NCBI GenBank assembly: GCA_030428945.1
Contig: JAUIEC010000001.1
Coordinates: 530,438-594,437, forward strand
Length of the DNA: 64,000 nt
Direction of reading: 5' to 3'
From: Phycisphaerae bacterium
GTDB lineage: Bacteria > Planctomycetota > Phycisphaerae > UBA1845 > Fen-1342
This document shows positions 37,867-46,673 of the stretch, piece after piece. A program made the position numbers and the translations under genes. How positions within the stretch are numbered: the first letter of the stretch is position 1; each line of letters begins with the position of its first letter. The notes below the pieces were generated by a model. It searched no databases and was not told the DNA's origin. It saw only the letters and a list, made by a program, of their open reading frames with translations.

Positions 37867-38637
37867 TCACTGGACGGCCTGCTCGCTCCGTTCCGGCTGT
37901 CGCGCGGCCCGGATGCGCTCGATCGTCTCGGTCAGGCGCCGCTTCGTGGCCCGCAGGGCGCCCTCCTCCGGGCCGGCGGTCTCGTCGATGTCGGGTTCGT
38001 CGTACGCCCGCGCCTCGCTCCCGAGCAGCGCGTCGAACGGGTCCGCCCCGGCCGCGCTGCGCAACTGCTCACCGGCCAGGTCGGCCACCAGGTTCGGGTC
38101 GCTGATCACGTCCAGGGCGCTGACCTGATCGCCGCTCAGGCCGACCAGCACCATCCGCGGGCCGCAGCGCACCAGGCAGAGCGACTGCCGCGGCCCCAGC
38201 GTCGCCCGCGCGATCACCTCGAGAACACCCGGACGCCGCGGCCGGCCGAGCGGCAGACTCGCGTTGCCGGTCACCGTGCGATAGCCCCAGGCCAGCAGCC
38301 CGATCAGGGCCACCACCGCCACCAGCGCCAGCGTCGAGCGAACCCAGCCCGTGCTGACCGCCGGCTTCGGTTCACCGGAAGCGCGCCGGGCCGCGGCCGC
38401 GGTCCGGGCGATCGGCTGATCTTCCCCGGCCCGCTCGATGGTCGTCGCAGCCGGCGCGGGGTCCTCGTCGAGCACGCGGGTCGCCTCGGTCGGCAGGTCG
38501 CGCGGAACGGCGGACTCGGCCGCGGCCGGCAGTTCCAGTTCCAGTGCATCCCACGGACTGGGTGCGTCGGGCTGCGCCGCGGGGGCGGTCGGCAGCGCGA
38601 GGAGCAGGCCCAGGAGCAGTACGGTGCGAAACAGCAT
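37867..38637 (-). CDS. fliO: Flagellar assembly protein FliO
   Basis: 256 residues: signal peptide, a variable Ala/Pro/Glu-rich region to about residue 90, one membrane helix (about 98-118), then the FliO core GVLEVIARATLGPRQSLCLVRCG and MVLVGLSGDQVSAL. The C-terminal about 70 residues are polar and probably disordered. FliO helps assemble the FliP complex. The call rests on the short core and on its position between fliN and fliP. Confidence 0.85.
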   Translation of the reverse strand: MLFRTVLLLGLLLALPTAPAAQPDAPSPWDALELELPAAAESAVPRDLPTEATRVLDEDPAPAATTIERAGEDQPIARTAAAARRASGEPKPAVSTGWVRSTLALVAVVALIGLLAWGYRTVTGNASLPLGRPRRPGVLEVIARATLGPRQSLCLVRCGPRMVLVGLSGDQVSALDVISDPNLVADLAGEQLRSAAGADPFDALLGSEARAYDEPDIDETAGPEEGALRATKRRLTETIERIRAARQPERSEQAVQ

Positions 38638-38645
38638 GATGGCGG

Positions 38646-39125
38646 TCAGTCCTGGGTTTCCGCTTCGGGGATCGAGCTGACGATGTCGTTGATCCGCACG
38701 CAGAAGTTGTCGTTGAGTACCAGCACCTCGCCGCGGGCGACCAGGCGTTCGTTGACGTAGATGTCGACCGGGTCGCCGGCCAGCTTGTTCAGCTCGACCA
38801 CCGAGCCGACGCCCAGTTGCAGGACCTCTTCGATGTACATGTCCGTCCGCCCCAACTCGATCTTGACGTCCAGTTCGACATCATCCAGCAGGTCGATGTT
38901 GGTGCACTCCGGATCGCCGCTGTCCTCGGCGAATTCGGGGGCCGCGAACGGATCGGGCTCGCCGGCCGCGGGCGTGGCCGCGGGGTCGGCTTCGGGCGGG
39001 GCGGCCGCGGCTTCGGTCGCGGTGCCGGCGGGATCGGCCGGTGCCGCGTCCGCGGGAGGCGGCGCCTGCGTGGCGTTGTCTTCGGGCGGCGTGGCGTCGG
39101 CCGGCGGGTTGGTCTGGTCAGCCAT
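38646..39125 (-). CDS. fliN: Flagellar C-ring switch protein FliN
   Basis: 159 residues. The first about 85 are Ala/Pro/Asp-rich low-complexity sequence. The last about 75 form the SpoA/FliN domain: [39 protein letters not shown] and [18 protein letters not shown]. FliN builds the lower C ring and contributes to switching. FliM, which normally precedes it, is not encoded here; fliL is 60 bases upstream. Confidence 0.93.
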   Translation of the reverse strand: MADQTNPPADATPPEDNATQAPPPADAAPADPAGTATEAAAAPPEADPAATPAAGEPDPFAAPEFAEDSGDPECTNIDLLDDVELDVKIELGRTDMYIEEVLQLGVGSVVELNKLAGDPVDIYVNERLVARGEVLVLNDNFCVRINDIVSSIPEAETQD

Positions 39126-39185
39126 GGTTACCTTCCGTGGTGCGAAGCGGCGCGACCATCCGTGGTCAGCGCGTTCAGGTTCGGA

Positions 39186-39725
39186 TCAGCCGGCCCGCAT
39201 CGGGACGCAGCGCGGGATCAGGATTTCGAGGATCGTGTCGGTGTCGCCGATCAGTTCGTTCAGCACGTGCCGGATCTTGAGGCGGAGCGTCTTCAGTTCC
39301 GGCTCGTGCAGCATCGGCGGATCCGAGGCCCGGATGATCCGCGCGATCCGGTCCGAGATCTCTCCGGCCCGGCTGGCGACGAACGCGGTCGTGGCTTCCT
39401 TCTCGGCCGCGGGAACCTTGATGTAGACGTCCAGGTCGTACATGAACGCCTGGCCGCGCTTGTCGTTGGGAACCTTGAAGCGGCTGAGCAGTTCGATCTC
39501 GGCGGTTTCGACGATCTGGGTCGGGTCGTCGCCGGCGGTGTAATCGTCCCCGTCCTCGATCCCGTGCGCGGCCTGCGGCCCGCCGCCGAGGAAACTGGTG
39601 ACGCCGTAGAACGCCAGGCCTTCGACCACCGCGACCACGAGCACGATGATGGCCGTCGTCGGGATCTTGAATTTTTTCTTCTTCGGCTGCGACTCTTCGC
39701 CAGCGGCAGCGGCTTCTTCGGCCAT
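39186..39725 (-). CDS. fliL: Flagellar basal-body-associated protein FliL
   Basis: 179 residues: short lysine-rich cytoplasmic start (KKKKFKIP), one membrane helix (about 25-45), then a periplasmic FliL domain ending LRLKIRHVLNELIGDTDTILEILIPRCV, typical of the family. FliL surrounds the stator and supports torque. A TCGATAGCAC element lies 31 bases before the ATG. The 270-base gap upstream (39726-39995) contains no gene, and motA/motB, which often lie here, are missing. Confidence 0.9.
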   Translation of the reverse strand: MAEEAAAAGEESQPKKKKFKIPTTAIIVLVVAVVEGLAFYGVTSFLGGGPQAAHGIEDGDDYTAGDDPTQIVETAEIELLSRFKVPNDKRGQAFMYDLDVYIKVPAAEKEATTAFVASRAGEISDRIARIIRASDPPMLHEPELKTLRLKIRHVLNELIGDTDTILEILIPRCVPMRAG

Positions 39726-39756
39726 CGTTCACCTCCGAGGCAACGGGAACTCCCCT

Positions 39757-39766
39757 GTGCTATCGA
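39757..39766 (-). promoter_or_regulatory. TCGATAGCAC element upstream of fliL
   Basis: Minus-strand TCGATAGCAC, 31 bases before the fliL ATG. It matches the CCGATAG(A/C)A element at eight to nine of ten positions. A second CCCGATAATACC lies at 39852-39863 in the same gap. Confidence 0.3.
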
Positions 39767-39995
39767 CCGGGGCGGGGCGGAAGTTGAATCCGTTGCGCAG
39801 AACCGAGCGGCACGACATGGTCGCCGATCACCCGCCTAGTGGATTCCGGGCCGGTATTATCGGGCAGTGGCGATCCTTGCGCGGCGGACGCGCAAGAATC
39901 CGCTCGCGAAAGGCGGCGATTCACCGGCCGCGCAGCGGTTCGCCCGGCCCGCGGCGCGTCGCGCGGAACGCGTTGGTCGCTGTCTTTTGGGGGAA

Positions 39996-40187
39996 TCAGG
40001 CGGGGAAGGTGCGGATCGTGCGGAGATAGTCGACCGCCTTGCGGACGACCTCCTGGGCCTTCTCGCGGATCACCATCTGCTCTCCGCTCAGCAGGGTGAC
40101 GATCGTGTCGGGCGTCTCCTCGAGCGTCTTGATCTGCTCGGCGTTGAGGATGAACTCGCGCCCGTTGAGTTTCGTCAACTGGATCAT
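39996..40187 (-). CDS. flbD: FlbD-family flagellar protein
   Basis: 63 residues from MIQLTKLNGREFILNAEQIK; the frame opens nine codons further upstream without a binding site. The family shows the FlbD pattern: I.LT.LNG..F.LN...I, then ETPDTIVTLLSGEQMVIREKAQEVV. This is the small flagellar-operon FlbD of Gram-positives, spirochaetes and planctomycetes, of unknown mechanism, and is unrelated to the Caulobacter regulator of the same name. It lies just after flgE. Confidence 0.88.
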   Translation of the reverse strand: MIQLTKLNGREFILNAEQIKTLEETPDTIVTLLSGEQMVIREKAQEVVRKAVDYLRTIRTFPA

Positions 40188-40272
40188 CGTGTCCCGGCCT
40201 TTCGCGGCCCGCATTCCGTTTTCAGGAGCCGGCGATCAAGCCCCCGAAAACGGAAGACGAAGACCCGCATCA

Positions 40273-40282
40273 CTTCTATCGG
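40273..40282 (-). promoter_or_regulatory. CCGATAGAAG element overlapping the flgE stop
   Basis: Minus-strand CCGATAGAAG, nine of ten matches to CCGATAGAAC. It includes the TAG stop of flgE and lies 85 bases before flbD. Because it is partly coding it may be coincidental. Confidence 0.25.
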
Positions 40283-41955
40283 AGGATCAGCAGGAGCTGG
40301 TCCAGCATGTCTGACGAGGTGCTGATCACCCGGCTCGAGGCCTGGAAGCCGGCGCTGGTGGTGATCAGCCCGATGAACTGCTCGGACAAGTCGACGTTCG
40401 ACAGCTCCAGGGCACCCGCCAGGATCGTGCCCGAGCCGAACTGACCCGCGACCGTCACCGTCGGCTCGCCCGTGTTCGGGCCGCGGCTGTAGAGGTTGTC
40501 GGTCTCGGCCAGCATCCCCTCGGGGTTCGAGAAGACCGCGACCGCCACCTGCCCCAGCGTACGGCTCTCGCCGTTCGAAAACGCGCCCTCGATCAGCCCG
40601 TCCTGCCCGATCCGGTAGCTCTGCAGCGTCCCGGCCGGGAAGCCGTCGACCTGCTCGCCGATCACGCGGGTGCTCTGCGTCGAGAGACCGTGCAGGCTGG
40701 AGAAGTCGAGCGTGAAGCTCAGCGGCGTGGCGGCCCCGGTGTCCGCCAGGTCAAGCTGAACGGTATCGCCGGTGGCACTGACATAGTTGCCGTCGGTGTC
40801 GAACGTGATCGTCCCGGTGCCGACCGAAACCGGCGGGCCGTCTTCCTGGGGAGATTCGAGATAGAAGCGCCAGACCGGCCCGGTGTCGGGCGTGGCCTCC
40901 AGGGCGAAGGTCGCGTTGACGGTGATCGGCGTGCCCAGCGAATCGTAGACCAGGAACGAGGTGTGCTTGCTCTCGCCGCTGGCGGTCTGCGTCTGCGAAA
41001 ACTGCAGCGGCAGCGAAACCGCGCCGTTGCTGACGAAGTCGGCCGCCCCGATCCCGAGCGCGTTGGCCGTGCCGGTGTTGCTGGTGATCACCAGGGCCCC
41101 GTTGACGATCGTCGCCCCGGGCGATCCGGGCACGCCGTCCTCGGTGTTCAGCGCGACCGCCGCGCTGATCCAGTCGGCCAGGTCACCGAGCGTGTTGCCG
41201 TCGACGCCGACCGTGAAGGTCGCGTCCGGAAGGCTGCGCTCACCCTTGGTCAGACCCGAGACGCTCAGGACATCGCCGGTCGCGAACAGCGCCGTCCCGG
41301 GACTGCCCGGGTTCCGCAGGTCGAACAGCGTGGTCCCCGCCGTGGCCGCCGTGCCCCCCGGGTCGGTAAAGGCCTGCGAGGTGTGGACGGTCCCGGCCGT
41401 CGCGATCAGCCCGGCGGCCGAGAGGTCCCCGTCGAAGCTGACGCTCTCGCTGGCCTGCGCATCGGTCAGGGTCCCGAGCGGGATGGTCAGGTTGCCGAGG
41501 ATGGTCGGCTGAATGTTGAAGTTCTCGTCGACCGTGAAGCCGCGGACGTAGTGCCCGTCCTGGGTGACCAGTTCGTTGTTGCCGTTCACGACGAACGAGC
41601 CGTCGCGGGTGTAGTACTGGCTGGCTTCCTCGTCCTGGACGATGAAGAAGCCGTCGCCCTCGATCGCCAGGTCGCTGTTGATGCCGGTCGTCTCAATCGC
41701 GCCGTTGTTGAAGTTCCGCTGCGTCGTCGCGACCGAAACGCCCAGCCCGACCTGCGTCGGATTGACCCCGCCGCTGGTCGCCGTCGGACCGTTGCCGGCC
41801 GAGATGGTCCGCGAAAGCTGCGCCTGGAACAGCGTCCGCGATCCCTTGAACGCGTGCGTGTTGACGTTGGCGATGTTGTGACCGATCGTGTCGATGCGCG
41901 TCTGGTTCGCGTTCAGGCCGCTCAGCCCGGTGTACATCGCGGTGGTCAGACCCAT
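40276..41955 (-). CDS. flgE: Flagellar hook protein FlgE
   Basis: 559 residues, GGAG eight bases before the ATG. The N-terminal rod-type motif MGLTTAMYTGLSGLNANQTR and GHNIANVNTHAFKGSR, then IEGDGFFIVQDEEASQYYTRDG, are conserved in hook and rod proteins. The C terminus VDLSEQFIGLITTSAGFQASSRVI completes the coiled-coil D0/D1. The middle (about 180-440) is a large variable beta domain. It polymerises into the hook. flgD lies upstream with a 183-base gap, where a longer leader may lie; the gap contains no gene. Confidence 0.95.
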   Translation of the reverse strand: MGLTTAMYTGLSGLNANQTRIDTIGHNIANVNTHAFKGSRTLFQAQLSRTISAGNGPTATSGGVNPTQVGLGVSVATTQRNFNNGAIETTGINSDLAIEGDGFFIVQDEEASQYYTRDGSFVVNGNNELVTQDGHYVRGFTVDENFNIQPTILGNLTIPLGTLTDAQASESVSFDGDLSAAGLIATAGTVHTSQAFTDPGGTAATAGTTLFDLRNPGSPGTALFATGDVLSVSGLTKGERSLPDATFTVGVDGNTLGDLADWISAAVALNTEDGVPGSPGATIVNGALVITSNTGTANALGIGAADFVSNGAVSLPLQFSQTQTASGESKHTSFLVYDSLGTPITVNATFALEATPDTGPVWRFYLESPQEDGPPVSVGTGTITFDTDGNYVSATGDTVQLDLADTGAATPLSFTLDFSSLHGLSTQSTRVIGEQVDGFPAGTLQSYRIGQDGLIEGAFSNGESRTLGQVAVAVFSNPEGMLAETDNLYSRGPNTGEPTVTVAGQFGSGTILAGALELSNVDLSEQFIGLITTSAGFQASSRVISTSSDMLDQLLLILR

Positions 41956-42138
41956 TTCAATCTCCGGAAGAAGGGAGCCGGGTAGCGGGCGCGGGGACCG
42001 GGGGTCCCGTCAACGCCTTCGCCGTGGCTCCGCAGGTGATGCTTCGTGCCCGTCGCGCGGGATCCGGTCGCCGCTGCGGGGACCGGGTGCCCTGGAGGAG
42101 ACACCTCCGGTTCCCGGTCCGCGACGCCCTTCCGCGGT

Positions 42139-42729
42139 TCAGCGCTGCAGCCAGTCCCAGCGTTGTCCCAGGACGCGCTGCGTGTCGGCTTCCTTGCTCG
42201 TCGCCGGTTCCACGGCGGCCTCCGGCTGCGCTCCGCCGCCCTGAACGGCCTCGATGATCGAGTCCGTCAGCGCGTTCAGGTCCAGCGGCTGGGTGACACC
42301 CTCGGCCGCCAGGTCGGAGATCCGCTGCACGTCGGTCGCGTTGATCGCCTGGCCGGTGTCGAGTTCCAGGATCGCGTTGCCGCTGTCATCGAAGCGGACG
42401 CCGGTCACCACGCCCTCGGTCAGGTTCGCCGTGCCCTCCGGCGTCGTCGTCAGGGCGCTGACGTACTTGCCGATCAGGCTGCCGGCGTTCGCCGTCCGCT
42501 GCTGGGCCGCGAGCGCATCAAGCGATCCGTTCAGCGTGTCCGAAAGCTCGATGCTGCGGATGTCCGAAACCTGGCTGATCATGTCCGAGGTCTCGGACGG
42601 ATCGAGCGGGTCCTGCTGCTGCAGTTCGGTCACCAGGATCCGAAAGAAGTCCTCGCTCTTCAGACTGTCGAGCCCGCGGTCGTTGCTGCGCTGCGGCGCG
42701 GCCAGGAGGCCGACGGCTGACGTTTCCAT
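42139..42729 (-). CDS. flgD: Flagellar hook assembly scaffold FlgD
   Basis: 196 residues from METSAVGLLAAP, with GGAG eight bases upstream; a GTG at 42780 overlapping the fliK stop (GTGA) is an alternative. The N-terminal FlgD motif is LKSEDFFRILVTELQQQDPLDPSETSDMISQ, continuing into SSIEL-like helices, and a beta domain with SLIGKYVSALTTTPEG follows. FlgD caps the growing hook and is lost on completion. Confidence 0.92.
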   Translation of the reverse strand: METSAVGLLAAPQRSNDRGLDSLKSEDFFRILVTELQQQDPLDPSETSDMISQVSDIRSIELSDTLNGSLDALAAQQRTANAGSLIGKYVSALTTTPEGTANLTEGVVTGVRFDDSGNAILELDTGQAINATDVQRISDLAAEGVTQPLDLNALTDSIIEAVQGGGAQPEAAVEPATSKEADTQRVLGQRWDWLQR

Positions 42730-42776
42730 GTGCTGCGCTCCGAGTTGCGGCGACGCGCTCGCGGACTCCGCCGCGA

Positions 42777-44114
42777 TCACGCCAGTACGTTCAGCCGCGG
42801 CTCCGCCACGGGGTCTCGAGTCTCCGCTGCGCCCGCCTCGCCCGGGTCCTCCGACGCCGGGCGACGGTCCGGCAACGCTGCCACCCGGCCGGCAGCCGCT
42901 TCGACCGGAACCCCGGTCGGGGGCGTGGCCGGCTGCACGTCGAAGTTGACGAGTTCCAGCCCGGCCCGCTGCAGACCGCTGCGGAGCGTGTCCGTCCCTC
43001 CGGTCAGCAAGCTGCGTGCCAGTTCCGTCTCGGCCCGCACGCTGACATCCAGTTGGCCGCGCCGCAAGTTCAACTGCATCCGCAGGTTGCCAAGCTCCGG
43101 CGGCGAAAGCTGCAGCACCACCCGGCTGTTGCCGGACTGCGCTTCGGCCTGCACGACGCGCACGATCCGCTCGAGGTTCTGCGCACGATCGGCCGGGTCG
43201 AGCGGCTCACTCGCCTGCGCCGTCACCACCGGACCAGCCGCCGCCGGCTTAGGCACGGCCTGCTGCTGCGGCTGTCGCGCGTCGTTCCCCGAGTCGTGCT
43301 GCGGGTCGCGCGGCGCTCCGGCGGCCGCCGTGACCGCCTTGTCGCCCGTCGTCGTCGTCTCGCGCAAAGCCGTCGGCCGCGGGGCGTCAGGCTGCGGGGC
43401 GGGACGCTGCGGCCCGCGGGCGCGGGGCGTCGTTGCCGCGGCCGCGACCGGCGCTGTCGGTCGCGGGCCGGGCGGGCGCGAAGCGCTGGTGCGCTGCACG
43501 TTGACGTCCTTGGGAAGCGCCTCGGCCGAAGCCGTCGGCCGGGTCGCGGGCAGGGCGGGCGGCAGGTCGCGGGCGACTGGCGGCTGCGGCAGCGCGCCGC
43601 CGCGAGCCGGTTCGTTCGCACGCGGGGTCGGTTCGCTGGTCGCGTTGGGCTGTGTCGCGGTCCGCGGGGCGCCGGGACGCGGGGACTCCTCCCCGCTGGC
43701 GCCGGGCGTGTCGACGGGCGTCGCGACCGGAGCGCCGCCGCGCGGGGCCGGCGCGCCGCCGGACTGTCGGCCGGCGTGGTGCGCGGCCCGCAGTTCGTGG
43801 CGGAAGCTGGCCTGCTGGCGCAGGTAGTCATCGTCGCGGACCTGGCGCTGCCGGGCCCGCTGGTCGGCGTGGCTGCCGGGCGCCTGCCGCTGCTCGTCCT
43901 GCATCAGCAGTTCGGTCGCGTCAGGCTCGCTCGCGGTTTCCGGTTCGGGTGGAGGGTCCGGTTCGGCGGCCGGATGGTCCGGGTCCGCGTCGGTCCGGAG
44001 CGGGTCGGCGCCGTCGGCGGGCCGCGCAAGCTGCTGAAGAATCCGGAAGCCGGCCAGTCCCAGTTGCCGGCCGGCGGCCTGCTGGGCTGGAGCGGGGAGA
44101 AGGTCGAGACGCAT
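42777..44114 (-). CDS. fliK: Flagellar hook-length control protein FliK
   Basis: 445 residues. The first about 330 are Pro/Ala/Arg-rich low-complexity sequence, as usual for the ruler part. The C-terminal Flg_hook domain has VVLQLSPPELGNLRMQLNLRRGQLDVSVRAE, then SLLTGGTDTLRSGLQRAGL. It measures hook length and triggers the FlhB switch. Very high GC gives long open frames on every strand here. It is between the MotE-like gene (18 bases) and flgD. Confidence 0.88.
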   Translation of the reverse strand: MRLDLLPAPAQQAAGRQLGLAGFRILQQLARPADGADPLRTDADPDHPAAEPDPPPEPETASEPDATELLMQDEQRQAPGSHADQRARQRQVRDDDYLRQQASFRHELRAAHHAGRQSGGAPAPRGGAPVATPVDTPGASGEESPRPGAPRTATQPNATSEPTPRANEPARGGALPQPPVARDLPPALPATRPTASAEALPKDVNVQRTSASRPPGPRPTAPVAAAATTPRARGPQRPAPQPDAPRPTALRETTTTGDKAVTAAAGAPRDPQHDSGNDARQPQQQAVPKPAAAGPVVTAQASEPLDPADRAQNLERIVRVVQAEAQSGNSRVVLQLSPPELGNLRMQLNLRRGQLDVSVRAETELARSLLTGGTDTLRSGLQRAGLELVNFDVQPATPPTGVPVEAAAGRVAALPDRRPASEDPGEAGAAETRDPVAEPRLNVLA

Positions 44115-44132
44115 GCAGGGTGGTCCTCATGG

Positions 44133-44810
44133 TCACGGCTGGTCCGGTGTCATCCCTGATTCCTGGACGAAGCGGTCGATGTCCTGACGGCCGAGCTGCT
44201 CCAGCAGCTCGTACATGATCTGAGCTTCCTCTTCGGTCTTCATCTGTTCGAGGATCGACTGACCGACGCTGGTCTTGACGGCGTTCAGCAGTCGCACGGC
44301 GTCGGCGGGCTGGTTCTGCCATTTCTTCAGCAGGACGGTCTTGGCCTGCTTCGGCGGCAGCTTCGAGAAGTATTCGAGTTCACGCTGGAAGCCGCCATCG
44401 CGGGCTTCGTTGCGGAGTTCCTCCTTGCGTTTCTTCCAGGCGTTGACGTGCTCGCGGAACTGTTCGGTCCGCCGCATCTGGTCGGCCAGCATGCGTTCGA
44501 GCAGTTGCCGCTGGGCGGCCAGGTCCCGCTCGGCCCGGTCGAGGGCGGCCCCCCGCAACTGCGCGGCTTCACGCTGCGCGGCGATCGCTTCGGCCGAGGT
44601 CTGCATGGTGCCTTCCTCGGCGGGCGCTTCCGTCTCGTCTTCGGTCGTCTCCTCTTCCTCGGCGGGAACGTTGCGGAGCAGTTCCGAGATCTCCTGGGCG
44701 CGTTCGGGAGAGAGCCGGCCGGACTGGACCAGGTAGCCGACGAAGCCGACCAGCGCGAGCAGGTGCGCGATCGCGAAGATGGCAGCGACGTGGTAAATGC
44801 GACCAAGCAC
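44133..44810 (-). CDS. MotE-like membrane-anchored coiled-coil flagellar protein
   Basis: 225 residues: one membrane helix (about 8-28), acidic stretch (EEEETTEDETEAPAEE), coiled coil about 75-130, then a C-terminal MgtE_N-like helical part with FSKLPPKQAKTVLLKKWQNQPADAVRLLN. MotE proteins of alphaproteobacteria stabilise MotC at the motor; related ones occur between fliJ and fliK elsewhere. Assignment rests on architecture and position; the partner is unknown. Confidence 0.65.
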   Translation of the reverse strand: MLGRIYHVAAIFAIAHLLALVGFVGYLVQSGRLSPERAQEISELLRNVPAEEEETTEDETEAPAEEGTMQTSAEAIAAQREAAQLRGAALDRAERDLAAQRQLLERMLADQMRRTEQFREHVNAWKKRKEELRNEARDGGFQRELEYFSKLPPKQAKTVLLKKWQNQPADAVRLLNAVKTSVGQSILEQMKTEEEAQIMYELLEQLGRQDIDRFVQESGMTPDQP

Positions 44811-44822
44811 GGGGCGCGACTC

Positions 44823-45287
44823 CTACGCGGACGCCGAGGCGTCGGTCCGACGAATATGCAACTGGCGTGCCACTTCCTCGGTGGCGTTCTGCTGCTGGTG
44901 GTTGACCGTGCGGCGATGCTCGTCTTTCCGCCGCGCGCGAAGTTTTTCGAGCATCCGCGTCTGCGTCCGGGCAACCTGCACATTCTGCCGCAGGTCGCGC
45001 AACTCCTGCTGCAGGGCCGCCCGCTGCTGCTCGGCCGATGCCAGGCACCGCCGCAGGTGCACGATCCAGGCCTGGCGCGCGGTCAGGTCACGCGGGTCGA
45101 TCTTCCCCGCCTGGCGTTCACGCAGCCGCTCCTGGCAGACGCTCACCTCGCGGGCCGTCTCGTCGCGCAGGTGGTCGAGCCTGACCAGGTCGGCCTGGCG
45201 GGCCGCCAGCCGGCGCTCGGCCTCGCGCTGACGCAGCTCCCGCACGCGCAACAGGGTCTCGAGCTGGAAACGAAAACGACGAGCCAT
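44823..45287 (-). CDS. fliJ: Flagellar export chaperone FliJ
   Basis: 154 residues, almost entirely coiled coil. It starts MARRFRFQLETLLRVRELRQ, the usual FliJ opening, with conserved Arg/Glu/Gln heptads. FliJ is the stalk of the FliI ATPase ring and cycles export chaperones. Its ATG directly follows the fliI stop without gap, indicating translational coupling. Confidence 0.9.
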   Translation of the reverse strand: MARRFRFQLETLLRVRELRQREAERRLAARQADLVRLDHLRDETAREVSVCQERLRERQAGKIDPRDLTARQAWIVHLRRCLASAEQQRAALQQELRDLRQNVQVARTQTRMLEKLRARRKDEHRRTVNHQQQNATEEVARQLHIRRTDASASA

Positions 45288-46673
45288 CTAGCTGCTCCCC
45301 GGGATCGCCGCGCCGCCGCCGCCGGCCGCCCGCTGTTCGGCCTCGCCGCGGACCTGGACCAGCGTCTGCTGCAGGGCGGCCAGGGTCTGACATGTCTCGG
45401 CCCACGGCATCTGCTGCCCGCGGTCCTGCCGCAGGAACGCGGTCAGCGCGTCGCGGGCGGCCACCGCCACGTCGTAGTCCAGGTTCGCGCCCGGCACGTA
45501 CGCGCCGATGCTGACCAGGTCCTCGATGTCCTCCCACGTCGCCAGCACCTGCCGCAGACTGCGGGCCGCCGCCACCTGCTCGGGCGGAACCACCTGGTCG
45601 GCCACGCGGCTGATGCTGTTCAGGATGTCGACCGCCGGATAGTGCCCGCGATTGGCGAGCCGTCGCGAAAGCCAGATGTGTCCGTCGAGAATCCCCCGGG
45701 CCGCGTCGGCCAGCGGGTCGTCGATGTCGTCGCCTTCGACCAGCACGGTGAACAGACCGGTGATGCTGCCACGCGCCGTCCGCCCCGCCCGCTCGAGCAG
45801 GCGCGGCAGCAGCGCGAACGCGCTCGGTGGATAGCCACGGGCCGTCGGCGGTTCGCCGGCCGCCAGTCCGATCTGCCGCTGGGCCATCGCCATGCGGGTC
45901 AGCGAGTCGACCACCAGCAGCACGTTGGCACCCTGGTCCCGGAAGTACTCGGCGATCGCCATCGCGTGAAAACAGGCCCGCACGCGGATCGCGGCCGGCT
46001 GATCGGACGTGCAGGCCAGCACGACCGAGCGCTGCCGCCCCTCGGGACCGAGGTCCCGTTCGAGGAACTCGCCGACTTCGCGGCCGCGTTCGCCGACCAG
46101 CGCGACGACGTTGACGTCGGCCTGGGTGTTGCGGCAGATCATGCCCATCAGGACGCTCTTGCCGACGCCGGTGCCCGCGAAGATACCGACCCGCTGTCCT
46201 TGTCCGAGGGTCAGCATGCTGTCGATCGCCCGCACGCCGAGCGGCAGCGGCGCGTCGATCGGCCGGCGGGCAAACGGCTCGGGCGCGTCGCGGAAGAGCG
46301 GGTAGCGCAGGTTCAGGACCGGCGCGGGCCGCTCGTCCAGCGGATGCCCGGCCGCGTCGATCGTTCGTCCGAGCAGGTCCCAGCCGACCGGGACCCGCGG
46401 TACGCCGCCGGTGCAGGAGACCGGGTTGCCCGGCGCGATGCCGGTCGGTTCGCCGAAGACCGACAGGATCGCGCAACGGTCCTGCAGACCAACGACCTCG
46501 GCCTCGAGCACCTGCCCGCCCCGGACGTGAATCTCGCAGCGGGCGCCGATCGGAACAGGCAGCCCGGCCGCGGCGATGGTCGTGCCGGTCACGCGTTCGA
46601 TGCGTCCGGTGATCCGTTCCGCGACGACGTGCTGCACCTCGTCGGCCAGTGCGTTCCAGAGGTTGTCGCTCAT
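45288..46673 (-). CDS. fliI: Flagellum-specific ATPase FliI
   Basis: 461 residues. Walker A GTGVGKSVLMGM, the VVALVGERGREVGEF catalytic-glutamate motif, Walker B VLLVVDSLTRMAMAQRQIGLAAGEPPTARGYPPS, and the SRVADQVVP end region are all intact. It is the hexameric ATPase of the export machine and is F1-beta-like. It overlaps fliH by four bases upstream. Confidence 0.97.
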   Translation of the reverse strand: MSDNLWNALADEVQHVVAERITGRIERVTGTTIAAAGLPVPIGARCEIHVRGGQVLEAEVVGLQDRCAILSVFGEPTGIAPGNPVSCTGGVPRVPVGWDLLGRTIDAAGHPLDERPAPVLNLRYPLFRDAPEPFARRPIDAPLPLGVRAIDSMLTLGQGQRVGIFAGTGVGKSVLMGMICRNTQADVNVVALVGERGREVGEFLERDLGPEGRQRSVVLACTSDQPAAIRVRACFHAMAIAEYFRDQGANVLLVVDSLTRMAMAQRQIGLAAGEPPTARGYPPSAFALLPRLLERAGRTARGSITGLFTVLVEGDDIDDPLADAARGILDGHIWLSRRLANRGHYPAVDILNSISRVADQVVPPEQVAAARSLRQVLATWEDIEDLVSIGAYVPGANLDYDVAVAARDALTAFLRQDRGQQMPWAETCQTLAALQQTLVQVRGEAEQRAAGGGGAAIPGSS

